64,000 nucleotides of DNA from Sipunculus nudus (lineage: Eukaryota; Annelida; Sipuncula; Golfingiida; Sipunculidae), in the NCBI GenBank assembly GCA_026874595.1, contig CM049306.1:18903019-18967018 (forward strand), written 5' to 3'. A model generated the notes under the pieces. That model was not told the origin of the DNA and made no database searches. It saw only the letters and a program-made list of their open reading frames with translations. Position numbers and translations under genes: made by a program. Every line of letters starts with the position of its first letter. Position 1 is the stretch's first letter. Shown here piece by piece: positions 11,501 to 23,500 of this stretch.

Positions 11501-14500
11501 GGTGTGCCTGATCCCCACGAGTGTGAATGTGAAGAATGAGAAGAGTTACTCTAAGCAGCGATTGATCAGATCGACCATTAGCCGACAAAGCGTAAGTGGG
11601 GAGAGTTCAAGCAATTCTTGCTATCCCAATTTAATAAATAAAATCAGTGATGCAGAACTGCATGTGGGAACCAAGCATTTTTTTAAAATTTATATCAAAC
11701 TAAATCCTGGACAGGTTGCACTCTGCGATCAACATGATCGTCATTTGGATTATATTTATTTCCCATTAATGCCCATTACTGCCACCTGGTGGCAAATAAA
11801 GAGATGATTCATCAATGACAGCAAGGTTTCACATCTGCAAGGTTTCAATTTCTCCGCTTTTCCCCTACCGTGAATTTGAAACCACCACGAATAAGAAGCC
11901 AACAACAGTATACCATCTGCAAACATGATTTTCTAAACTTGCACAAGTTTGGTCATCTTGTTTCAAAATGAAAAGGATACTGTAATAGTCCCCTTTATTA
12001 TAGACAATTTTCTTACTTACCTGTAAGGCTCTCACCAAGATGGGGGTGTGAGTGGACACTGGATAATGATGTTGGGGTTGTCTGCCTTTGAGCTGGTACT
12101 GAAGATGGTCGGCTTACTGGGGCTCCTGCAAAAATGTACAATGATGGCAGTTGTAAGAAAACAGATTATAATTTCGTGAGGGCCATTAAGTACATAATAT
12201 AGACAGCTAGGTAATCAATTGAAAAATATGTTTTCATCTGTCCATCTGTAATTAACAATAGTTACACCAGTGATTACAAAGAGATATTCAGCTGCTGTAT
12301 GCCTGGTGAATGCTAGGGTCAGCTAGTCTGACATTACAATAGGTTTTTTTGTAGAATCAGCTTGTCTCTTATGATTGACAAATTGAAACTATGTTCAAAT
12401 ACTATCTTCAAGTCTAATATCTCTGACCATAACACTACTGTAAAGCAATCAGTAATCAATATGAAGAGTAGAGATGAATGCAAACTAACTATGAGATTAA
12501 GCCAGCTGCAGCTTAAAGGGGCCCATTCTGTTACCTGACCTGCATTAAATAAAGATAATCTCATGAACCTTTCACAAAAATAAGCCAAAAAGGGCTGATC
12601 CAATGAAGCAAAGGTTGTCCATTTTGTTTTTGTCACTGTACTGAAAACATGTGGGAAAACCAACTATTAAGACTGTCAGTTGTAATCCAAACATGTCCCA
12701 CAAGTACAAATCTGGTGGTAAATCAGATTATGCAATTGACAATATATGGACCTGCTTCATAGGTTCTTACCAACAGAGGACCATTCAACTTTTTTGGATG
12801 TTGGCATGAGACAACCATGGATCAGATGGGGTTTTCAGTTTTTTAACATGGTATGTGTATCATGTTTACTAATAGCTTGTACATAAACAAGCTAATACCC
12901 CATAGTTTTATAAGAACTTTTCTTAGCTGGAATTACCAACTATTTATTAACATTTACCCAGATTAAGCAAGGTTGAAGAGATCGGATAAATCCTACTAAC
13001 GAGGCAGGTGAAAAGCCAGCTTTAATGTACAGACATACCTGGTGCTGTATCACTGATGGATCTGGAGCCTCCAGTTAATGAAGATGATCCATGGCTGCCC
13101 ACTCCAGCTAATCCAACAAATGAGAACGCATCCAGATGTACTGAGGGATGCTGACGAATGTCATCCCTAGGTGGCATGGCAAGTACTTGGTCTCTTGATG
13201 CTACTCTTTTAGATGATGGTCTCACTGAGAAAATGAAAGCGCAATATTTATCATCAATTCAGATTGACCTACACTGTATTATGTGATTATATATAATAAT
13301 AAAATTAAAATATTGTACTCATTGCTTGCCGGAATCAAAGATTTCGGCAAGCATATTACTCAGTTGCGTATGTCTGTTTGTTGCTTGCCGGAAGATTTCC
13401 GGCAAGCATGTTGGTCAGTTGCGTATGTCCATTTGTCTGTTTTTTTGTTTGTTTTTTTGTGTGTTTGTCTGCGCTCTCCTGGCCACAATTTTGCAGCAAT
13501 CGACATGACCCTTACAGGGTTGATTGACAACCGAACACCCTGGAACCCTATTGTTTTTGGTCAACATTGCTCCAAGGTCAAGGGTCAAGGTCACGACAGG
13601 TGTGGTTAACGGTTTTTGCACAATAACTTTGCCATAAAAAGGCTTATCCACTTCTGCAATAGCTCATTTTTTTCGTCATCACCTGGCCTTTCTTTTGATA
13701 TGTAGCTTACTTAAATTTGCCGTTACCATGGTTACATTTTTTTGGGCAAAAATCATGGAAATTGGAAATAACACGACCATTTTTTTGTAACTTTGTCAGT
13801 TTTTAAGCTAGGCAGATCTAGTTTTCGGCATTTTGTTCCACATGACCAGCTTGACACGACAGAACTGAAAGTCACGCCAAATCTCGCGCCATATCTCGTC
13901 AAACGAGAAAAAAACGAGACTTCGCGGAAATGCTTATAACTCGGCGACTTTTACAGCTAGACAGGTCTGGTTTTCGGCATTTCGTTCCACCAAACAAGCT
14001 TGACACGACAGAGCTGCAAGACAGGCCAAATCTCGCACCGTATCTCGTCAAACGAGAAAACACGGGATGTCACGGAAATGCTTATAACTGGGCCAGTTTT
14101 ACAGCTAGACACGTCTGGTTTTCGGCAATTAGTTCCACTAGACCAGCTTGACACGACAGATATGCAAGTCTGGCAAAATCTCGCACCGTATCTCGTCAAA
14201 CGAGAAAACACGAAATTTCACGGAAATGCTTATAACTGGGCCAGTTTTACAGCTAGACACGTCTGGTTTCCGGCATTTCCTTCCACATGACCAGCTTGAC
14301 ACGATAGATGTGCAAGTCAGGCCAAATCTCGCACCCTATCTCGTCAAACGAGAAAACACGAGATTTCACGGAAATTCTTATAACTCGGCGAGTTTTACAG
14401 CTAGACAGGTCTAGTTTTCGGCATTTTCTTTCACATGACCTGCTGGACATGACAGAACTGAAAGTCAGGCCGAATGTCGCACCGTATCTCGTCAAACGAG

Positions 14501-17500
14501 AAAACATGAGATTTCACGGCATTGGTTATAATTCGGCGAGTTTTACAGATAGACAGGTCTGGTTTTCGGCATTTTGTTCCACTAGACCAGCTTGACACGA
14601 CAGACATGCATGTCAGGCAAAATCTCGCACCGTATCCCGTCAAACGAGAAAACACGAGATTTCACGGAACTGCAGCTAGACAGGTCTAGTTTTCGGCATT
14701 TAGTTCCACATGACCTGCTTGACATGACAGAACTCCAAGTCAGGCACAATCTCGCACCGTATCTCGTCAAACGAGAAAACACGAGATTTCACCAAAATGC
14801 TTTTAACTCGGCGATTTTTACAGGTACGAAGGTCTAGTTTTCGGCATTGTGTCACATATGAACTGCTTGATTAGATAAAAACCATAAGTCTGCCCAAATC
14901 TCGCACCATATCTTGTGCAACGTGAACAAACGAGATGTCACTGAAATGCTTATAACTCGGCGCCTTTTACAACAAAGTAGTTCTAGTTTTCGGCATTTTG
15001 TCACATGACCAGCTTGACATGACAAACCTGAAAACGTCTCACTGCTTCTTGTCAAACGAGATTAACGGGATTTCATGAAAAAATTTTGAACTTGGTCCCT
15101 TTTACACTAGAAAGATATGCAGCTGTTAAAGGTCAGCATGCATAAATAAACATATTATCCGTTTCTGCTGCCCCCACAATGTTACTCATTCATATGACTG
15201 TTTCTACATGCACTCTCTATCTATCTGTCTGAATCATTTCCATTTCCGGCAAGCGCGTGACCTCTGGTCATCTTGTCTGTTTGTTTGTTTGTTGCTTGCC
15301 GGAAATCTTCGATTTCCGCAAGCATATTGGTCAGTTGCGTATGTCTGTTTGTCTGTCTGTCTGTTTGTTTGTCTGCACTCTCCTGGCCACAATTTTGCCA
15401 CAATCACCTTGAAACTTACAGGGATGATAAAAAACATAATTTCTAGGTGCCCTATTGTTTTTGGTTAAAATAGGTCAAAGGTCAAGGTCAAGGTCACGAC
15501 AGGTATGGTTAACGGTTTTTGCACTATAACTTCGCAATAAATAGGCTTATCAACTTCTGCAATAGCTCATTTTTTTCGTCATCACCTGGCCTTTCTTTTG
15601 ACATGTAGCTTACTTAAATTTGCTGTTACCATGGTTACGCAATTTTGGGGAGAAATCATGGAATTTCCTGATATTTTTCAAATTTGCAGCAATCGTACTG
15701 ATTCTGAGATATTTTATGTAACACAAGAATATCTCGAAATTGTTTTTTCAGATTTTGGAAATGGCCGCCAGGGGGTGTTGCAGATGAAAAAACATGAAAA
15801 TTTGTTTTGGTTCTATACCTCCAGAACTATTAAACATTGGGCCATTTCCATCACAGCACCTTCAACTGGGGTCCATGGGCTTATTTTTGCGCATAGGTGC
15901 CAAAGTGCGCTATTGCCAGATTTCTCTATTTTTGGGGTAAAACTTTTGAATTTTGAAAATATGCAGTTTTCAGTTTCTAACTCTGTCAGTTTTTATGCTG
16001 GAGAGGTCAATTTTTTTGCATCTTGTAGCCCTTGGTGAGCTCTCGGTGATCCAATCAAAAATCTTGCAAAATCTCGCACCGTTTCTCGTCAAACGAGAGT
16101 CTTCGAGATTTCATTAAATATGACCTACAGGTTGCAATTTTTTTAACAATGGCTTTGAAATTGATATATTTTGTGTTATTTATAAATATCTCGAAATCAG
16201 TTTTTCATTTTTTGGAAATAGCCACCAGGGGGCGTGGTACCTGAAACACTGTAACATATCATTTTTCTGCAATATCTAAAATAATTTTAAACATGGCACA
16301 ATTTTTATCGTTGTATCTTAAACTAGGAAGATTGGCTTATTCCTCCGCACATGTAGCTTTGTACTGCCGTTACCATGGTTACCAAATTTGTGGGTTAAAC
16401 TTGACGATCTGAAAATATGCAGTTTTTGGCTTCTATCTCGGTTAATATTTATGTTTCAAGGGTCTAGTTTTTTGCATAAGGCTGCTTCCCCTTGGTTCTA
16501 AGTCATTCAATTGCAAGTCTCGTCAAATTTCGCTCGGTTTATCGTCAAACGAGAAAAAACGAGATTTCACGGAAATGCTTATAACTCGGCGACTTTTACA
16601 GCTACACAGGTCTAGTTTTCGGCATTTTATATAATATGACCAGCTTGACACGCCAGAAAAGAAATCAGGCCAAATCTCGCACCATATCTCGTCAAGCGAG
16701 AAAAAAACGAGATATCATGGAAATGCTTATAACTAGGCGACTTTTACAGCTACTCAGGTCTAGTTTTTGGCATTTGGTAACATTTGGCCAACTTGACATA
16801 GTAAAACTGCGATACTTGGCGAAATCTCGCACTACATCTGGTCAAATGTGGAAAAACGAGATTTCACAGAAATGCATATAAGTCAGCGCTTTTCACAGCT
16901 AGACAGGTCTAGTTTTTGGCATTCATTAACATTTGGACGGCTTGACATGACAAACCTGCAAGACTGGCCAAATCTCGCACCATATCTCGTCAAACGATAA
17001 AAAAGGAGATTTCACAGAAATGCTAATAACTCGGCAACTTTTACAGCTAGACATATGTAGTTTTCGCCATTTCATAACATTTAGAGAGTTTGATATGACA
17101 AATCTACAAGACTGGCCAAATCCTGCACCATATCTCGTCAAACGAGAAAACACGAGAGTAGACGAAAATGCTTATAACTCGGCGACTTTTACAGCTAGAC
17201 GGATCCAGTTTTCGCCATTTCGTAACGTTTGGCCGTCTTGACATAATAAAACTGCTCGTCTTGCCAAATCTCGTTCTATATCTCGTCAAGCGAGAAAAAA
17301 ACATGATTTCGCGTAAATGCTGATAACACGGCGACTTTTGCAGCTAGTTTGTTTTTTGGATAGGGCCACTAGGGGGCGCTGGATGCGAACCTCCCCTATA
17401 TATCATATTTTGGCCATATCTCCAAAATTATAAGCCTCAATTACATAAACTATAGCTTATTTTCTTCCTCTGAGTCTCCTCCATAACCTGGTGTAGTCAT

Positions 17501-20500
17501 CTGGTCACAATTTTGTGTCACCTTGTCAGTGTGTCTGTCTGTTTGTCAATTGTCCTCAAATTCGCCTGCTTGCTCTTGCGTCTCACATATAGCATTCTAC
17601 AGCCCCCAGTTTTGAAAGAATCTTTTTGAAACTATTACATCTTAAGTCTTACACTAATATCTCGAAACCAACTTTTCATTTTCCGGATATGGCCGCTAGG
17701 GGGCGCTGAACTCGAACCTCTCCCAACATATCATGCTTTGGTAATATGTCCAAAACTATAAACCTCAGTTACATAAACTGTAGCTTTTTTCTTCCTTTGA
17801 GTCTTCTCCATAACCTGGAGTAGTCATCTGGACTCAATCTTGAGTTACTTTGTCAGTGTGTCTGTCTGTTTGTCAGTTGTCCTCAAATTCGCCTGCTTGC
17901 TGGTTCTTGCGTCTCACATATAGCATTCTATAGGCCACAGTTTTGAGGGAATCCTTTTGAAACTATTACACCTTATGTCTTACACTAATATCTCGAAATA
18001 AATTTTTCATTTTCCGGATATTGCCACTAGTGCGCGCTGCACACGACCCTTACACACATACCATTGTATTGGCCATATCTCTACACCCAAAGCCTCAGTT
18101 ACATAAACTATAGCTTATTTTCTTCCTTTTAGTCATCTCCATAACCTGATTAAGGCATCTGGTTTCAAGCTTCTGTCACTTTGTCAGTGTGTCCATCTGT
18201 TTGTCCGTTATCCTCAAAGTCGCCTGCTTGCTGGTTCTTACGCCTTACATATAGCATTCTACAGGCCACAGCTTTGACGGAATCCTTTTGAAACTGGGAC
18301 ATCTCATGTCATACGCTAATAATACAAACCGCGTTTGTCGTTTTTGGAATATGTCCGCTAGAGGGCGCTACAGTCGAACCTCCCAAGTATATCATTAATT
18401 CGCCATACCTCCAAAACTATTAATCTAAATTACATTAATTATAACTCATTTTCTTCCTTTGAATCTTCTCCATAACCAGGTTAAGTCATCTGGTGTCAAT
18501 CTTGTCTCACAAAGTCAGTATGTCTGTCTGTTTGTCTTTTGTTGTCGGCTTTGTCTGCTTGCCTGTTCTTTTGTCTCATATGTCATTCTACGGGCCACAT
18601 ATTCTCAGCAATGTCCTTGAGAGTCATTCCATTGATAGAAAACCGACAAAATTTTCTGTCTGTCCATCTGTGTTTCACTTCCGATTTCCGGCAAGCGTTC
18701 GACCTATGGTCGTCTAGTTTGTTTGTTTGTCTGCACTCTCCTGGCCACAATTTTGCCACAATCACCTTGAAACTTACAGGGATGATGAAAAACATAATGT
18801 CTAGGTGCCCTATTGTTTTTGGTTAAAATAGGTCAAAGGTCAAAGGTCAAGGTCACGACAGGTATGGTTAACGGTTTTTGCACTATAACTTCGCCATAAA
18901 TAGGCTTATCCACTTCTGCAATAGCTCATTTTTTTCGTCATCACCTGGCCTGTCATCTGATGTGTAGCTGACTCAAATTTGAAGTAACCATGGTAACAAA
19001 TTTTTGGGGAAAAGTCATGATATTCGAAAATAAGGGGTCTTATTTTTCTAACTTTGTCAGTTTTAAAGCTAGAGTGATCTAGTTTTTTGCATCAGGAAGC
19101 AATCAACTAGTACTACAAGATTTTATTACAAGTCTTGCAGTATCTCGTAAAATATCTCGTGAATAGAGATATTTCGAGATTTAATTCATCTTGCACCAAA
19201 GGCCACATTATTGCAGGAATCTTTTTGAAACTGACATATTATAAGTCCTACACTAGTATCTCGAAATTGTTTTTTCATTTTTTGAATAAGGCCGCTAGGG
19301 GGCGCTGGATGCGAACCTCCCGAACATATCATATTTTGGCCATATCTCCAAAATTATAAGCTTCAATTACATAAACTATAGCTTATTTTCTTCCTCTGAG
19401 TCTTCTCCATAACCTAGTGTAGTCATCTGGTCACAATTTTGTGACACTTTGTCAGTGTGTCTGTCTGTTTGTCAGTTGTCCTCAAATTCGCCTTCTTGCT
19501 CTTGCGTCTCACATATAGCATTCTACAGGCCACAGTTTTGAAAGAATCCTTTTGAAACTATTACATCTTAAGTCTTACACTAATATCTCGAAACCAATTT
19601 TTCATTTTCCGGATATGGCCGCTAGGGGGCGCTGAACTCGAACCTCTCCCAACATATCATGCTTTGGCAATATCTCCAAAACTATAAACCTCAGTTACAT
19701 AAACTGTAGCTTTTTTCTTCCTTTGAGTCTTCTCCATAACCTGGATTAGTCATCTGGACTCAATCTTGAGTCACTTTGTTAGTGTTTTCGTCTGTTTGTC
19801 AGTTGTCCTCAAATTCGCCTGCTTAATTGTTGGCTCTTGCGTCTCACATGTAGCATTCTATAGGCCATAGTTTTGACGGAATCTTTTTGAAACTATTACA
19901 TCTTATGTCTTACACTAATATCTAGAAATAAATTTTTCATTTTCCGGATATGGCCACTAGTGGGCGCTGCACACGACCCTCACACATACCATTATATTGG
20001 CCATATCTCTACACCAAAAGCCTCTGTTATATAAACTATAGCTTATTTTCTTCCTTTGAATCTTCTCCATAACCTGATTAAGGCATCTGGTTTCAATCTT
20101 CTGTCACTTTGTCAGTGTGTCCATCTGTTTGACCGTTATCCTCAAAGTCGCCTGCTTGCTGGTTCTTACGCCTTACATATAGCATTCTACAGGCCACGGC
20201 TTTGACGGAATCCTTTCAAAACTGGGACATCTCATGTCATACACTAATAATACAAAACGCATTTGTCGTCTTCGGAATATGTCTGCTAGAGGGCGCTACA
20301 GTCGAGCCTCCCAAGTATATCATTAATTTGCCATACCTCCAAAACTATAAATCTAAATTACATAAATTATAACTCATTTTCTTCCTTTGAATCTTCTCAA
20401 TAACTAGCTTATGTCATCTGGTGTCAATCTTGTCTCACAAAGTCACTATGTCCCTCTGTTCGTCTTTTGTTGTCAGCTTTGTCTGCTTGCCTGTTCTTTT

Positions 20501-23500
20501 GTCTCATATGTCATTCTACGGGCCACATATTCTCAGCAATGTCCCTGAGAGTCATTCCATTAATAGAAAACCGACAATATGTTCTGTCTGTCCGTCTGTG
20601 TTTCACTTCCGAATTCAGGCAAGCGTTCGACCTATGGTCGTCTAGTTTGTTTGTTTGTCTGTCTGTCTGTCTGTGTACTCTCTACAGGCCACAATTTTCC
20701 AGCTATTGCTTTCAAACTTATACAGCTGGTAGACAATCAAAAGTCCTCGAGGCCTATTGTTATTGGGCGACATAGGTCCAAGGTCAAGGTCATCAAAAGT
20801 ATACAAAACGGTTTTTTGTTCATATCTGTGTTAATATTGGTCGTATCTACTTCAACAGTAGCTCATTTTAATCGTCATTCCAAGGCCTGTTTTCTGGTGT
20901 GTAGCTGACTCAATTTGCGGTAACCATGGTAACGCATTTTTGGGGAAAAGTGCTGATATTTTTCTAAATTTGTCAGTTTTAAAGCTACAGAGGTCTAGTT
21001 TTTTGCTTCAGGTAGCATTCACCTAGTACTACAAGATTCTATTAAGAGTCTCGCAATATCTCGTATAATATCTCGTCAAACGAGATAATTGGAGATTTCA
21101 GTAATCTTGCCCTGGAGGCCACAGTTTTGCAGGAATCTTTTTGAAACTGGCATATCTTAAGTCCTACATTATTATCTCGAAATCAATTTTTCATTTTTTT
21201 AATTCGGCCGCTAGGGGGCGCTGGGTGCAAACCTCTCCAACATATCATGTTTTGGCAATATCTCAAAAATTATAAGCCTCAATTACAAAAACTATAGTTT
21301 ATTTTTTTCATCTAAGTCTTCTTCATGAACTCGTTTAGTCATCTGGTCTCAATCTTGTGTCACTTTGTCTGTGTGTCCGTCTGTTTCTTAGTTGTCCTCA
21401 AATCCGCTTGCTTGCCGGTTCTTGCGTCTCACATGTAGCATTCTACAGGCCACAGTTTTGAAAGAATCCTTTTAAAACTATTACATCTTATGTCTTACAC
21501 TAATATTTCGAAACCGATTTTTCATTTTCCAGAATTGGCCGCCAGGGGGCAGTGCACTCAAACTTGCACAACATATCATTTTTTTGCCATATCTCCAAAA
21601 CTATTAACCTCATTTACATAAATTATAGCTTATTATCTTCCTCTTAGGTTTCTTCATAACATGATTAAGTCATTTGTTCTCAATCTTGGGTCAGTATGTT
21701 TGTCTGTTTGTCAGTTGTCCTCAATTTCGCCTGCTTCCTGGTTCTTGCGTCTCACATGTTGCATTCTACTGGCCACAGTTTTGCAGGAATCGTTTTGTAA
21801 ATTACACTTGTCATATATCGTGATGATATCTGGAAGCCCTATGTTTATTATTCAAATAAGTTAAAGATCAAGGTCAAGGTGATCAAAATATATCAAAATC
21901 TTATTTTCTTTAGAACTTTGTTAATATTGCTTCTTTCTTCACAAACTATGGATTATTTTCTTTCACTTTGACACTGCTCGTTTATCTGACTAACTTTACA
22001 TCATTTCCGGCAAGCGCGTGACCTCAGGTCATCTAGTATTTATTTTTTCAAATGACATAACAAAATGTTTAATCAGCAAATACAGATAGAGAATCTTTAA
22101 ACTTTTTCAGTATTTAATCACTTTGGCTAAAAATATAAATCAGAACTTTGCTCAAATCATACATATGGTAAATATGAACTGGACACTCTGGTAGCTGCAT
22201 TTTTTACTGATTCTCTTGAACTATGTAAATGGTCTATGCTTGAACTATTCTAAGTGTACAGTAGCTGTGCATTCTCCAAAGCAGCTGTCTGATCAAGGAA
22301 TGATTGTCACATTGGTAACCATCAGTATAACATATGAAAATAAATGTGAGAATTGATTTACCATGATGATGCTGCTGTCTGTGGAGTCTCAACGGAGTCC
22401 CTGGCTGAACGGGTTGCAAGTAACCGTGGGGTACTAACCCCACTCTACCGTGCACTTCTGCCTCACAATAACCGCAGCCATCCTTTGGACCTGGTGAGGA
22501 CAAACAGCTGTGGTTATGCTCAGCATTCCTGACATAGTATCTTCAATGATATGCCTTTTTACAGCAACTGATATGTCTTATAGCAGCAAACTGATCTAGA
22601 TAATCTCGCAATCATCCTATCTGCCTAATTTCATTAAAATCAACTAAATGGTTCTTGAGACATCTTGCAAACATGCACTCTCACACACAGGATGGAATAA
22701 AAACCCTCCTTTCATTTTGTGCCGGATTAATCATAATATTTGTGTTGAGTAATTTATGAACAGCTGGCTCACTAAAGAATAACTGTACTTTAAACATGTA
22801 AATTAATGCATCTTCTATTGACGAAAAAAAATTAACATCATCAAAAATGTGTTCTTAACAGGGATAACAAAGGTTGCTGAACTCACCTAATAATCTGACA
22901 GTGTCTCCCTCTGTGAGTGGAATCTCCAACTCTTGTCTGCCACTTTGAGAGTACAGGGTTGGATCATAGTCCTTCACTGCCCTGTAACAATTTGAAACAG
23001 AGCTAATATTTTTTAAAGTCTGTAGCTTAGGGACTTTGGCTTCAGCTGACCTTGACCTCTGATTATTTGGCAGGGTATTTGATGGCCTGCTCAAATGAGA
23101 TGTGTGGCCCGGCCTCTGCTGGTCTTCTTCTAGACTGCCCCAGTCAGTGCTACCAGCACTTTTTGAACGCTGTCTGTAGTCTGTGTTGACCAGTGTATGT
23201 TGTACTGGAGCTATTTCATGTTCTAGTGGCAGATCATCGGTGGACTCATGGGAGGACGCCCAGCGAGGGATTCTGGACGGCTGGCTGACTTTGTGAGGCA
23301 GCTCTTCAGGTAACCCAGAGGAGAAAAGCTGTAAATACAAAAAATTCACATTTATTCCCATAAATCATATGCAAGGCCTAATAAAATGCATTTACTAAAT
23401 AGTATTCTCATCAATTAGGCCCTGAGGCTCTAATAACTTTGTGGTGACCTTCCAATCCTTAAACACATTTACAGTAAATATATAAATTGCTGGGAAAATC

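Larger units (their letters stand above)
17345..19280. repeat. 1.93-kb higher-order unit, copy 1
   Basis: Four ~330-bp subunits (CTAGGGGGCGCT motif near 17366, 17693, 18024, 18355) followed by the CTCTCCTGGCCACAATTTTG module at about 18735. The same order recurs about 1.93 kb later. Confidence 0.88.
13318..22040. repeat. 8.7-kb nested tandem-repeat array (intron between exons 28 and 29)
   Basis: Bounded by TTGCTTGCCGGAATC on the left and its approximate inverse CATTTCCGGCAAGCGCGTGA on the right (22002-22021), so it may be one composite mobile element. It contains at least three repeat classes: ~147-bp units, ~430-bp 'CTCTCCTGGCCACAATTTTG' modules, and ~330-bp units arranged in a 1.93-kb higher-order duplication. 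Directions agree throughout. No transposase or reverse transcriptase ORF is visible; the short ORFs in the region are repeat translations. Confidence 0.85.

Noticed and set aside
13930-15055. Many overlapping ORFs on both strands with similar proteins
   Set aside because: Translations of the 147-bp tandem repeat; each frame repeats with the unit and has no domain.
13800-17345. Resemblance to a CRISPR array (regularly spaced palindromic motif)
   Set aside because: The whole 147-bp unit repeats, spacers are not unique, and the context is an animal intron.
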